Assembly: GCA_963930645.1 (NCBI GenBank)
Contig: OZ005652.1
Span: 266,289,506-266,353,505 of the forward strand
Direction: 5' to 3'
Length of the DNA stretch: 64,000 bases
Source of the DNA: Salticus scenicus
Taxonomy: Eukaryota; Arthropoda; Arachnida; Araneae; Salticidae
Below, piece by piece: positions 1 to 13,300 of this stretch. A program made the translations under genes and the position numbers. Below the pieces are notes generated by a model. It had not been told where the DNA came from. It saw only the letters and a program-made list of their open reading frames with translations, and did no database searches. Each line of letters begins with the position of its first letter. Position 1 is the first letter of the stretch.

Positions 1-2460
1 TAACCAGAGAGATCTATTGCGACATGCGAATTAAACAATATTTTATTGAATAAATGCATAGTTATTGATACACACGCACTTATATAAATAAAATACAACA
101 TAATACGTTATTATGTTTTGTAAGATTCAATATTATCCGATTTTCAAACAGGGTTTCTATTCATTTGCTGAGTCATGCAAAGGTACAATTCTGTCCATAT
201 TTTCTATCTCACCGGCTTTTGGGATTTGATGCGATTTTTGAACTTGTTTCTTCACGCACTTTGTTAAACGTTTTCTTTACTATTTTCCATTCCCCTTTTC
301 TTGGGCGTACGTTTGAGCTTTTTGCATCCCCCCCCCCTTTCTATTAAATGTGGATCTAAAGGAAATCTAAAAGATCTAAAGGATCTGAAGTGAATCCTTT
401 TGTGAACTAACAGATGAATATTTTTGTTAACACAGTAATTTTTTCTACCTTCTTTTGGGAAATATTCTAATATATATTGTCCACTGATCTTAATGGATAA
501 AAAAAGGACACTCTGATCTGTTTTAGACACTCTGTATAGGCACCCATATATATATATTATGTATGTGTGTGTTTGTATGAAATATAATTAAAAGACTCCC
601 ATAAAAGTAAAGCTCTATTTATGAAACTTAAATGATTATGACTCCAACTAATCGAGAGGTGCCAAGTTACTTCTAACGAAAACTCAATTCCATACCACAA
701 TAAAGAAAAAGTAAAACTTGTTCTATAAAATTGAAGATAATTATTACACAAGAATACATTAAAAAATTTCTTGTATTAATATTACGGACAATCCGTAATA
801 ACTTAGCACCTCTGCTAATCCACTGATCAGGCATTAATTAATTCTTTATTAACACATTTTTTTTTAAATATTTTAGTAATTTCAAATTCATTAACTTGTT
901 TACAATTCCTAAACCTATTTCATTTTATTTTTCGATGAAACAAATCCGTTATTTATCATATTGTGCAATTCAAACGTAATTTTAATCTAGAAACGTCTTT
1001 TTTCCCTTTTTTGTATAGTATGATCCACCTAAGCCAATCGGAGCCAGACGTGATCACGTGATCTTGGCTCACTTCGAGGGAAAAGAGAACTTTTAGGTCA
1101 GTTTTAAAACTAATTTCATAGTTAACTATCAGCCGGAAACATGACTTAGGATTGCTTTGTTTTCTTTTTATAAAAAGGCTCATTTTCGCAATGGGGTGTA
1201 AGCTCTATAATTCATTTAAGAACTACGAAGCCAACCTAAGCAATTACGACTGCCTTAACTAAGTCATTTCTGATGTCTTTTATTTGTTTGACATAACATA
1301 TGCATTCATTCGTATCCTGTTATAAAGTTATCTATGAGTATAAAATTTGCATGTAAATAGTGTTATATGAAAGAACATTGATATTAAAAATTTAAAACTT
1401 TCATTAATTCCACCTAAATATCTTATTTATACTTAAAATACTTCGCGCAATTTATTTGAAGATTATAATAATCTAAGTGAATATTTAGGGTTTCTTTTTC
1501 ATTCAAGTTAAAAAGCTTTCACTAATGAAAACTTTCGTTTGAATTACAACAATCTTTTGTGTCATGCAATGGCATCCATATAGTTTAACCATGTCATGTA
1601 AATTTTAAATTAAAATGTTAAAATGATTAAATATTTAAACACAATTTACCATACAAAACGTACTGCTTTAATTTTATATTGATTATTTTAAATTTTCGCA
1701 TTAGTTTGAGACTAATACGAAGATAAATTTGATATGCAGGTGTTGGACAAAATAATGGAAACAATTTCATTTTTCTTACTTTTGTCGAATATCTCAGAAA
1801 ATACTTAATGTGCTGTTCTTGAATTTTGGAAATAAGGAAAACAGGTCTTTCTTCATATTTTTCAGTAAAGATTTTGTCACGAACGGCTTTAGAGGGCGAA
1901 ACACAAATCCAATAAAATAAAAAAAAATTAATGATTACCCTGTATCTGGAAGTGAATCCATTCATCTACAAATTTTAGATGTAGTTGTAAATGTTATATT
2001 TTATATGTATGTAGAGTTTTTTGTTGAACTCAAATATTAAATGAGTTATAAATATTTTATGAAAAAAAGCAAAAAGTGTTCTCAAGATTTCACTTTATAA
2101 CTCAAAATATAATTTTCGAAATTTCATGAGACTTTCCTGTAACATGACAACATATGCCTAAATCTTTATACTAAAGTTTAAAACAAATACATTTAATGCT
2201 CAAAGAGATATGGCGAGTTCTAGTAACTAATTTATTACTGCGCATGTACGGACTGTAGCAAAAAAACTTTGATACACTTTAATACTCAATTGTATAGAGT
2301 TCCATTTAAAAAAAATCCAGTTGAATATCATTAAAATTTAAAGCGATATCAATGATTAAATGAGTTGTTTTCCGCTGTTTTCTAAAAAGGTCTTTACGGT
2401 AAGAGGTTATTCACAAATAAAAAAATTTATCGGAAAAACTATGCTACAACAACTGTTTAA
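1..2460. other. AT-rich sequence without recognisable gene
   Basis: I see no coding region, RNA gene or complete transposon here. Reading frames are short and interrupted on both strands. The only structured item is an interrupted palindrome at 1041-1070 around a CACGTG core, listed separately. Confidence 0.6.
1041..1070. other. Interrupted palindrome with CACGTG core
   Basis: GAGCCA at 1041-1046 pairs with TGGCTC at 1065-1070. Between them is the perfect 12-bp palindrome GATCACGTGATC at 1052-1063. CACGTG is the canonical E-box of bHLH factors, but nothing nearby shows this site is used as one. It may simply be the centre of an old inverted repeat. Confidence 0.5.
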
Positions 2461-2469
2461 ACAAAGCAA

Positions 2470-3175
2470 GCAAGCTCGTTGGATTAAAAATGAACGTTAG
2501 CAAGACAAAAGTTATGTCAAATTCCTTTGTTTCTTCACTGAAGATCATTGTTGATATGGATGAATTAGACACATTATGCAATTATAATTATCTGGGACAA
2601 GTCCTTACGATGAACGGGAACGTTATGGAAGAAATTTACAACCGAGTGAAACTTGCATGAAGAGCATTTGGAAGTAATATCGCTATACTCTTAAATGAAC
2701 TCCCAATGTGTTTGAAATGAAAAGTTTTTGATCAGTGCATTTTGCCTGTTTTAACTTGTACGTCAGAATCTTGGACATTAACATGTAAAACTATACAAAA
2801 ATGCAAACAACCCAGAGAAGCATGGAGAGATGCATGTTAGGATTCACCCGAAGAGACAGCGAAACACTTGGATTAGGAAGCGAACCAAATTTACTGATGT
2901 TATTTCTAGAATCAAGAAGTTAAAATGGAGCTGGACTGTTCACTTTGCGAGAAGAAATGATGATTGATGTACCACCAAAGTCCTATTCTGGATATAAAGA
3001 TATAAGAAATGACCGAGGAAGAGACCACAGTGTCGTTGGAGAGATGAAATTCTGAAGTTTGGAAGAGCAGAATGGAGAAGAATTGCAGAAAACAGGGCAG
3101 ATTGGAATCACCCAAGAGGTGCCTTCATCTTGCAGTCAACTGATAAAGGCGGATATTGATGGTGATGGTGTGATA
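2470..3175 (+). pseudogene. LINE reverse-transcriptase C-terminal relic (RTE-like)
   Basis: Read on the plus strand with several stops and frame changes, this segment encodes the C-terminal part of a non-LTR retrotransposon polyprotein. Recognisable pieces, in order, are NVSKTKVMSN (2492 on), YLGQVLTMNG, RVKLA, LPMCLK, KVFDQCILPVLT, SESWTLT and MERCMLGFTRRDS. In RTE-type LINEs these follow the palm domain and run to the C-terminus. The 3' end runs through GATATTGATGGTGATGGTG into an (AT)n/(GATA)n tract, which resembles the microsatellite tails of these elements. Upstream endonuclease and RT catalytic regions are missing, as expected for a 5'-truncated insertion. At least six stops are visible, so it is dead. 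The clade call (RTE rather than another LINE) is from motif memory only. Confidence 0.75.
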
Positions 3176-5023
3176 TATATATATAGATAGATAAGGATAT
3201 ATAAAAAGTAACAGTGGAATGTAAAAACGACATAGATATTTTAACAAAGTTAATAAACAAGATGAAACATGTTAATTAAATTAAAAAATTATTCAAGCCA
3301 AATTTAATAGTTGTAGTATCAACTTTATCAGCAGGTGAAAACACCGACAGTTAATATATGTACATATATATAATTCTAACAGAATTCAGAAGGTATGTCA
3401 AGCTAGTATAATACACTAAGTAGTCAAACATAATTTAATTAAAGTATAGCATAAATTGAATTTATAACAATAAAAAGTATTACATTATTCTAATACCATT
3501 TATAACATATCTTGACATATGTTCTGAAACGTGTTAGAATTACACACACACATATATATATTTCGGTATTTTCCCCTGTTGATGAAGTTGATATTGCATC
3601 TATTTAATTTTTGTCTTGATATTTTGAATTTAATTTACATTTTTCGTCTTGTTTATTAATTTCTTAAAATATTCATGTTGTTTTTCATTCCACTCTCATT
3701 TTCTCATAAATCATTATTAATTAAATTAACCTTTTTGTATATGAATTTAGAACGGCTTAAACCGATTTTTCGTGTTATTCCATCTCAAATAAACATAGCT
3801 AAATATCTGACTCCTCGGATTTTTATGAAATTGGTGTTTTTTATTTGTTCGATATAAAAAATAAATGCATACCAATTCATAAGGCTCTATCACTTTTAGT
3901 TTTTGAAATACAAGGCTGCGAAAGGGGGTAAAAAATGCAGAATTTCAAAATTCTTTTACTACAAATGTAGCCATATTATGTTCCCGTATTAACTTAGAGG
4001 CACAAATTTCAGATCATGAGAAAACTTATAACACAGGCTTTCAAATAATATATCACATGCATATATTTAAAAAACTTTTTATTTTATGGTCAAACATTTT
4101 GATTTTTGACCTTTAATATCTCAAATAGTATATATTTAATTTTCTTTTTGAAACTATATGTTATCATTGCATTTATTGTCTATGATTATTGGGAGTTTCA
4201 ACATAGGTCAGCCATGGGATGCTAAGTTATAAATTAAAATGCAAACCTCCATCAGTATTTTACTGAAACAATATATAGTATATTTTATGATTTAGGTGGG
4301 CCGAATTAGCATGTATAGAAATTTTCTTAAAGGAAAATATTTAATTACAATGTTTCCGTAATTAATAATTACATCTTATTAAAAAAATAATAATAAATAA
4401 ATACTGAATGATGAAAACTTACAATTTTGAATGTTAATCTACTGGTTGAGCATTCCTTTTAAATGTGCTACAGTTTAAGCTTAAACAGTAAAGATAAGCT
4501 AGTATTCATGTGTTTTTGTGTGGGAAGGGTCTTTAATGCCTGGTTTTATTCGACTGAAAATATAAATAATCTGATTTTAAAATAATTAAATAATATTCTC
4601 CTTCACAATTAAAAAGTCTCATCAGTGACAAAATTCACTACAATGATAAAATACTCGAGGCATTGACGATACACTAACCTTGGAAGTGCACCTTGGCGAT
4701 GTACTCCGGAGAATGATCTATTGTTACTTCAGAACATTCTCAAAATTTTTTATTATACTGAGATATATTGAAAAAAAAAAGTCATTCTGACAATATAAGT
4801 GATATAACAGTATGTTCTTAAAAATCTCGTGTTCCTAAACTAAGATTGTGTACTGTAATACAGGTTCCTCTACAGGTTAGTCAGTAAACGCTCACGTGTA
4901 CAGCTAGAAACAAGCACACGCACAAGCCAAAATTTTTAGATGCGAAAGCTTTGTTTACCGAACTTTTCATTATTTTTTCAAGTATATGAACTGAAACCGG
5001 CCCGAAAACAATCTGATAAAATA
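3176..5023. other. AT-rich spacer, no feature seen
   Basis: Short TA microsatellites follow the LINE tail. After that there is only AT-rich unique sequence, with no coding or repeat structure I can support up to the start of the first family B array. Confidence 0.55.
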
Positions 5024-7039
5024 AACAAGAAAGAAAAATCATGCAGTACGCATTGATTAGTAAGACTTTCCGACTGTACGTAATTGTTGTATCGAATAAC
5101 ATTTAATATTCATTGCCTACGTTATCACACAACAGACAAAAGGACTGAAAAATATACAGATAGACTAATAGATTTTAAAATTACTCTTAGGCGTTTTGGA
5201 AAGTGTTAAAATGGCTTAACGCAAAATAGAATGCAGCCATTACATTATAATTACAGCTTTTGATCTCTTTCAATATTTTAGTGCATCCCTGTAAATCAGA
5301 AAGTTAATCATATCATATTCTATACAAAACATTATTTTAGAATATTAACATTTCAATACTTTTATGATTTTTACAGTAGAAAGACTTTTAAATGTAACTT
5401 TAAAAAAATTCTGTCCTAAAACGTAGCGCATTGGCATTTTTTTTTATTATTATTCTTGTTGTCCCTGTAAACAAACTAGTTGTACAGGACCTATTAATGT
5501 CATTTTAAATGGGGAACATTCTATAGGGAAAATATTTATAAAAATAACACTCATAGAACATAATGCTTTCGAATGCTTTTGGGTGTCCCTGTACACAAAC
5601 TAGAAGAGATAGCGCTGCATTTTCAACATGGAACATCCGATAGTGAACTTTAATAAAATATATCAGTTTCGAGAAATTCCATAAATATTTACAGGAGTTA
5701 GAGCGCGAGCAGACAGATAGACAGACAGATGGACAGATACACAAACTGTAATCATATTCACACTTACAAAATGCTAGAAAGTGTTAAAAATACTTAACGT
5801 AAACGAAAGTACAATTCTAGCAATTTTTTATTAATACATCTTAATATAACTGGATATTTTTGTGCCACCCTGTAAATATAATGCTAATCATGTTATTCTT
5901 TTGTGCATATAAATAACAAATTTCAATTTCCTAAAACTTCGTGAAGAGTAAAGTAATTAAAATTTGATTTATAGAAATATCTCTCATAGAACGTAATGCT
6001 TTGGAATAATTTTGAGTGTCCATGTGTATAAACCGATGGAGGTATTTCCTCCATTTTATACAGGAAACATCCAATAGTGAACTTGAATAACATATTTCAA
6101 TTTCATTAATATATTTCTGCAATAAAGGTATGAAAATATGGTTTATAGAAATACTTCTCATAGAACACAATGCTTTGAAATACTTTCGGGTGTCCCTGTA
6201 CACAAACCAGTAGAAGTATAAACTCCATTTTCAATAGGGAACATCCAATAGTGAACTTGAATAACATATATCAGTTTCAAGAAATTCCATAAATATTTAC
6301 GAGAGTTAGAGCTCGGACAGGCAGACAGGCAAACAGACAGACAGACGGACAGGCAAATACACAAAACCAAAATAATATTCACACTTAAAAAATGCTAGAA
6401 AGTGTTAAAAACACTTAACGTAATCGAAAGTACAATTCTAGCATTTTTTATATTAATACCTCTAAATATAACTGGTTATTTTTGTGCCACCCTGTAAATC
6501 TAATGCTAATAATGCTATATTCTATGCAAAGCATTCTTTTGTGCATATAAATAACATATTTCAATTTCCTAAAAGTTCGTGGAAAGTAAAGTTATTAAAA
6601 TTTTATTTATAGAAATATCTCTCATAGAACGCAATGCTTTGGAATACTTTTGAGTGTCCCTGTGTATAAACCGATGGTGGTATTTCCTCCATTTTAAACA
6701 GGAAACATCCAATAGTGAACTTGAATAACATATTTCCATTTAATTAAGATATGTCTACAGTAAAGTTATGAGAATATGGTGTATAGAAATACCTATCATA
6801 GAACACAATGATTTGAAATACTTTCGTTCGTCCCTGTACACAAACCAGTAGAGGTCTAAATCCATTTTCAATAGGGAACGGCCGGTAGGGAACCTGTATA
6901 ACATATATCAGTTTCAAGAAATTCGATAAGTAATTACACGAGTTAGAGCGTGGACAGACAGACAAACGGACAGGCAGACATGCAGACAGACAGACAAACC
7001 GAAGTCATTAACACTTTTCAACCTTGTTGGAAAGTGTTT
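5024..7039 (-). repeat. Family B tandem array 1, higher-order repeat
   Basis: Tandem units are marked by a GTCCCTGTACAC-type box (ACAGGGACAC on the minus strand) near 5288, 5460, 5584, 5868, 6017, 6191, 6489, 6657 and 6831. Three box variants recur in order: CCCTGTAAATC, then CCCTGTGTATAAACC, then CCCTGTACACAAACC. Equivalent boxes lie about 620-640 bp apart, so this is a higher-order repeat of three units plus a spacer. Each cycle closes with a CAGA/GACA microsatellite (near 5710, 6320 and 6960) and a GAAAGTGTTAA motif. The first 200 bp match the start of array 2 at 10388 closely, which marks a real element boundary. The right end is an AACACTTTTC/GGAAAGTGTT hairpin (7010-7038). Short open frames here follow the repeat and are not taken as genes. 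Confidence 0.85.
7010..7038 (-). repeat. Terminal hairpin of family B array 1
   Basis: AACACTTTTC (7010-7019) and GGAAAGTGTT (7029-7038) are inverted with one mismatch around a 9-base loop. The same structure closes array segments at 13304-13332 and 14176-14204, so it is a conserved family B terminus. Confidence 0.75.
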
Positions 7040-7585
7040 AAAACGGTATGACCCCTCTCAATTAAAATTTTTTTAAAGAAAGCTATTGCATACATTTCTA
7101 AGCAAAATTTTTGTAGTACTGTAATGTTCACATATTTTTTATATTCGAGCAAGAGGATAGCTTTTAACAAAACTAGTGATCACTCAGAAGGTTACATACA
7201 AACAGAATATTATTAATTTTCAATGTAGTTCAAAATAGAAAGTACTAATTGAAATATAAGAATAAATAAATATAAATTACGGAAAACGAAAACACCAGTA
7301 AAATAATAGTGGAAAACGGTATGACCCCTCTCAATTAAAAAAATTTTAAAGAAAGCTATTGCATACATTTCTAAGCAAAATTTTTGTAGTACCGTAATCT
7401 TCACATATTTTCTATATCCGAGCAAGAGGATAACTTTTAACAAAACTAGTGATCACTCAGAAGGTTACATACAAACAGAATATTATTAATTTTCAATGTA
7501 GTTCAAAATAAAAAGTACTAATTGAAATATAAGAATAAATAAATATAAATTATGGAAAACGAAAACACCAGTAAAATAATAGTGG
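7040..7585. repeat. 273-bp tandem duplication, two copies
   Basis: A 273-bp segment starting AAAACGGTATGACCCCTCTC is repeated head to tail: copy 1 at 7040-7312, copy 2 at 7313-7585. By eye the copies differ at only about ten positions, so the duplication is recent compared with the eroded array around it. Copy 2 runs into GGAAAGTATTAAAAATTC, a family B-like motif, so the duplicated block lies inside the array. I do not recognise its content. Confidence 0.9.
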
Positions 7586-7760
7586 AAAGTATTAAAAATT
7601 CTTAACACTACTAAAATTCTACTTTTAGCTGTTTTTATTTATACTGTATCTCAATACTTTTTGGTGTTTCTCTAAACGGATAATTACCTCAAATTCTAGA
7701 ATTTTTAATTAAAAACATGTTCTATAAAAATATTTACAGAAATCAGGGCGCGAACTGCTC
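7586..7760 (-). repeat. Degenerate family B unit after the duplication
   Basis: The GGAAAGTATTAAAA and AAATATTTACAGAAATCAGGGCGCG motifs correspond to the unit start and the AAATATTTACGGGAGTTAGAGCGCG segment of better family B units. I read this as the eroded right flank of array 1. Confidence 0.5.
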
Positions 7761-10387
7761 TAATCAAGTAATCAAGTGGTAGTTATAAAAACCATTTAAG
7801 AAATCATAATTTCAAATGACAAAATAGCAATAATTAAAAAAACTTCTTCCGAGCTGATGCGCTGCAGGGAGAGTGTGATCATTGGGAGACCAGGCCTGGC
7901 CCGAATTAAATTGGAGAAAATCGGCCGTGCATATCTTATACAGTAGATTGAGTAATTTTATAGATGTGAATTAATTCTGCTCAAAACTATACGTGAATAT
8001 ATGTCGGAATTTGTATTTATAACCGATGAGTACACAATCTCTCGGTTACATACACAGAATCTATATATACATATTTTGCTTCACACACACAAAAAAGTAT
8101 TACATTGTAATAAAAGTTATTTAGTAATAAAAACAAAAAATAATAGTAAAAATAATAATAAAGCAATGTAATATTTAACTACTTTTCAAATATATAGCTG
8201 ACTTTTTATTCCGAGTGACAATCAATGTTTTATAAGATATTTCATATTATAAAATTAGAACTATACTGATACGTTCAATAGAAAATAAATTTTTAAAGCC
8301 CTAATTTCATCAAAAATTTAATTAACCATTAGGTAAAACTACATTTCCGAAAAATAAACATTATTTACATTTATAAAAATTAAACAGTAGTTTCTACATT
8401 AATATGAAATAAAAGAAATCAGATGACAAAATAATCATAAAATAAAAATTATAATCTTTGAAGGATATCGTCTAAATAACACACTTAATCAATTATTTCG
8501 CGATAAGAAAATAATGAAATAAAATTTCTGTCATTAACCAGTTTTATTATGCTTTTTTGTGAGATTGCTGATTATGTCATTTTCACAATAATCAAAAAGT
8601 TTTGGAGTATTTTATTTTTTTGATTTTTCAGACTCACTGTCAGAGATGTGTCATTATTTCTTAATTATTATGACTTGAAACATGATACGTGCCACTACTA
8701 TCATTTTAAGTGAAAGGGGGAAATGATTTATTCGAAACTTTAAGTGCAACTTCAAATAAGTTCTTTGGAAATATGACACTGTAAAGAAATTCATAAAATT
8801 CAAATTTATTCTGTAAAATTACGTTTTAAAATATGAATTATTTATTATTATATTGTTTTTTGATTTGAAGACTATTACCGCCATCATGTATAAGAGATTA
8901 TTCATATTACTGCAGTATTATTTATATTGCTTATTGTGATAATGCGTCATGTAACTTATCCTTATTATTATTACTATTATTATTATTAATGAGATGTTGA
9001 AAACGATTCTCAATAATTCACGAATAATTAATAATAAAATCTTTGTATCTATAAAACTTTTATTTTAACAATTATTAACATTATATTTTAATGATGAAAA
9101 TTTTAAAAATTTTAAAGTCATATTCAAAATATCTTTTGTAGTAATGAAATCCCAATTTTGAAAATAAGTTAATAATCGAATTAATTTTGTCCAATATATA
9201 AGGATCGCCTATCAAAAAATATAGACATTTTCATATAATCCACACTAATATTACGACATTAAATTTTCTTTCTTATTAACAAACTGAATATGATATGTAC
9301 ATAATTAAAAAAAAGAATCAAATAATCGTAAAATAATTAAGTAATTTTACTTGAGCAAAATTTAAAACATCTTTAGTTCAGAGTATTTATTTATATATAT
9401 TGAAAAAAAAAGCACAACTACTTAAAAATGAGTAAAATTGTTTCAAATTTGAGTATATCACATACTTAAAATTGCTCCGAAGAAAATATACTCAAATTTA
9501 AAAATCCCACGCACTTATTATTGACTATTATAAACATACTTAAAAACTGGCATCGATCATCGTAATTCCCAATATCCACCACATACATTTTCTTTCATGT
9601 ATTCTTCCTCAAACCCGTATGAAATCGCCACAAAATATAGTTCTAGAGGTTTGAGGGAATACATTTACAAGTCTTTCTGTTTAAATTTGTAGAATGGTCT
9701 ATTAAAGAATTTTATTATTATCTTCTTTATCATTATCTTCATTTAGTTCAGCATATTTATAATAAATTATAAAGTGAACAGATATTAATTTGAAAACATG
9801 CGATATTTCATAAACGATACAAGCATGTTTTCTTTTTTGAAACAAAATTTCTCATTTCGAAAAGCTTTTAATACTTTAATGTCAGTTGAAAAGAGCCTAA
9901 TATTTTTAATGATTTAATGTCAGCCGAAAAAGAAGCGTACAGTTTGCCCTTCTGCTAGTCCCACAACAGGAGTTTAATTTACCAATTGCGGTGACAATAG
10001 TAAAAAAAACATAGAAAACAATATAGGGAAAAATAGAGACGTTAAGGGAAAAACTTCGAACTAAACTTTTTATTTGACCATAAGAAACTGTAAGAAATTT
10101 GATCAAACATTTAACCATAAGAAACATTCTAGAGTAAACCGCACTTTTATACGTCAGTTATTTGATTTGATTTTAAAAATTAAAATGAGACAGGGAATTG
10201 AATCCAAAAGTGTAATTTTCAGTCTAATTACTTCGAAAACCGTGTTTTCTATAAGTTTTAATGGGTCATGCATGCCTTGTTAAAGAAATTCTGCTTTATG
10301 GTTTGTAGAAATTACGGTTAAATCTTCCAGAGTTGCATTAATTTAATGCCTTGCTTATCTTAAATTACAATGCCAGAAGAGATTAAT
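7761..10387. other. AT-rich spacer with one possible MITE relic
   Basis: There are no genes. Around 9370-9560, inverted segments rich in ACTTAAAAATGAGTA and TACTCAAATTT resemble parts of the better-preserved MITE at 39134-39407, but no termini can be defined. The remainder is low-complexity AT-rich DNA, including a TTA-rich stretch near 8965-8990. Confidence 0.45.
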
Positions 10388-13300
10388 AACAAGAAAGAAA
10401 AATCATGCAGTACGCATTGATTAGTAGCACTTTCCAACTGTACTCAATTGTTGTATCGAATAACTTTTAATATTCTTTGCCTACGTTATCGCACAACAGA
10501 CAGAAGGACTGAAAAACATTCAGATAGACTAATGGATTTTAAAATTACTCTTAGGCATTTTGGAAAGTGTTAAATAGGCTTAACGCAAAAGAAAATGCAG
10601 CCGTTAGATTATAATTACAGCTTTTAACCTCTCTGAATATTTTACTGTTGCTCTGTAAATCTGAAAGTTGATCATGTCATATTCAATACAAAACAATATT
10701 TTAAAATATTAACAATACAGTTCAATATATTTATGATTTTTACAGTAGAAAGATTTTTAAATGTAACTTTCATACAATTCTGTCCTAAAACGTAATACAG
10801 TGGCTTTTTTTTTTTTTTTTTTTGTTATTGTTGTTGTTTTCCCTGTAAACAAACTCGTTGTACACGACTTATTAATGACATTTTAAATAGGGAACATTCC
10901 ATAGGGAACTTGAGTGTATCATTTTATAAAAATTCTCAAAATATTTACGGATGATAGGAGCCGGAGACAAACAGATAGAAAGGTAAATTATCGGACAGAC
11001 AAATGCACAGATTGAAATTATATTCTCACTAAAATTATAAGAATGTGTTAAAACGCTCATGTGAACAAAAGTGCAATTCCAGCAAATTTTTATTAATAGC
11101 CCTTAATGTAACTGATTATTTTTGTGTGGCCCTGTAAATCTAATGCTGACCATACTATATGACATAGAAGGCACTCTTTTGTACATACGAATAATATATT
11201 TCAATTGTATTAAGCTTTGTGGAAAATAAAATTATTAAAATTTGGATTATAAAAATAACTCTCCTACAACACAATGCTTTGGAATACTTTCAAGTGCCCC
11301 TCTGCACAAACAAGTTAGAAATGTACTCTATTTTACATAGGAAACATCCGATAGGGAATTGAATAACATATTAAAATGTAATTAAAGTTTCTATACACTA
11401 AAGGTATCGAAATATGGTTTATAGAAACTCCTCTCATAGAACACAGTGTTTTCGAATACTTTGGGTGTCCCTGTACACAAACCAGAAATTCATTCCATTT
11501 TCAGTAGGGAACGTCCGAAAGTGACTTTAATTAAATATATCGGTTTAAAGACTTCCATAAATATTTATGGGATTAAGAGCGCAGAAAAACATGCATAGAG
11601 ACAGACAGACGGACAGAAGACAGATACACAAATTAAAATTATATTCACACTAAAAAAATGATAGAAGGTGTCAAAAACGCTTAACGTAAACGAAAGTACA
11701 ATTCTAGCATTTTTTTATTAATAGCTCTTAATAAAACTGAATATTTTTGTATCATCCTGTAAATCTAAGGAACCATGCTATATTCTATGCAAAGCATTCT
11801 TTTGTGCATATAAATGACATATTCCAATTTCCTAAAACTTCGTGAAAAATAAAGTTATTAACATTTGATTTATAGAAATATCTCACAAAGAACGCAATGC
11901 TTTGGAGTACTTTTGAGTGTATCTGTACATAAACTAGTGGTGGTATGTAATCTATTTCATATAGGAAACATCCAATAGTGACATTTAATAACATATTTCA
12001 AATTCATGAAGATATTGTACAGTAAAGGTATGAAAATATGGTTTATAGAAATACCTCTCATATAATACAATTATTTGCAATACTTTCGGGTGTCCCTGTA
12101 CAAAAACTAGTAGAAGTATAAACGCCATTTTCAATAGGGAACATCCGATAGTGAACTTGATTAACATACATCAGTTTCAAAAAATTCCGTAAATATTTAC
12201 GGGAGTTAGTGCGCGGGCAGACAGACAGACGGACAGATACACAAATTGCTATCATACACTGCAAAAAAAAAAAAAAAAAAAAACTGTTAAAAGTACAGGG
12301 AAAATCTGGCAGCTGGGGTGCCAGTATTTCTCTGTCAAATATACAGTTTAAAACCTTAAAACTGTATCACTGACATATGACATATATCTTACAGAGGAAT
12401 CCTGTAAATGAAGCAGGTTTTTTGTTAAAAGTACAGTTTGTCCTGTATATTTGACAGAGAAATACTGGCACCCCAGCTGCCAGATTTTTCCTGTACTTTT
12501 AACAATTTTTTTCTACAGTGTATTCACACTTAAAAAATTTTAGAAAGTGTTAAAAACGCTTAATCTAAACGAAAGTAGAATTCTAGCAAATTTTTATTAA
12601 TAGCTCTTAATATAACAGAATATTTTTGTGTCACCTTGTAAATCTAAAGCTAATCATGCTATATTCTATGTAAAGCATTCTTTTGTGCATATAACGAACA
12701 TATTTCAATTTCGTATATCTTCGTGGAAAGTAAAGTTATTAAAATTTGATTTATATAAATCTCTCTCATAGAATGCAATGCTTTAGAATATTTTGAGTAT
12801 CCTTGTATATAAAACTGTGATGCTATTTAATCCATTTTATACAGGAAACATCCAATAGTGAACTTGAATAACATATTTCAATTTCTTTAAGATATGTGTA
12901 CAGTAAAGGTATGAAAATATGATTTACAGAAATACTTCTCATAGAACACAATGCTTTGAAATACTTTCGGGTGCCCCTGTATATAAATCATTGGTGGTAT
13001 TCAATCATTTTATGCATGAAACATCCCATAGTGAACTGAAATAACATATTTCAATTTCATTAAGATATGTGTACAGTAAAGGCATGAAAATATGGCTTAT
13101 AGAAATATCTCTTATAGAACACAATGCTTTGAAATATTTTTGGGTGTCCCTGTACACAAACCAGAAGAGGTAAGGTATAAACACCATTTTCAATAGGGAA
13201 CATCCGATTGTGAACTTGAGTAACATATATAAGTTTCAAGGAAATCCAGAAATATTTACGGGAGTTAGAGCGCGGACAGACAGACAGACAAACCGAAGTC

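Noticed and set aside
6158..6382. Minus-strand open frames in the family B arrays (also 5505-5744, 5931-6203, 12058-12264, 13005-13308)
   Set aside because: They follow the tandem units, with C-x-S-V-C-L-S-type stretches encoded by the GTCT microsatellite and VQGHPK/YRDTRK encoded by the ACAGGGACAC box in different frames. Frames change between units, so I take them as by-products of the repeat.
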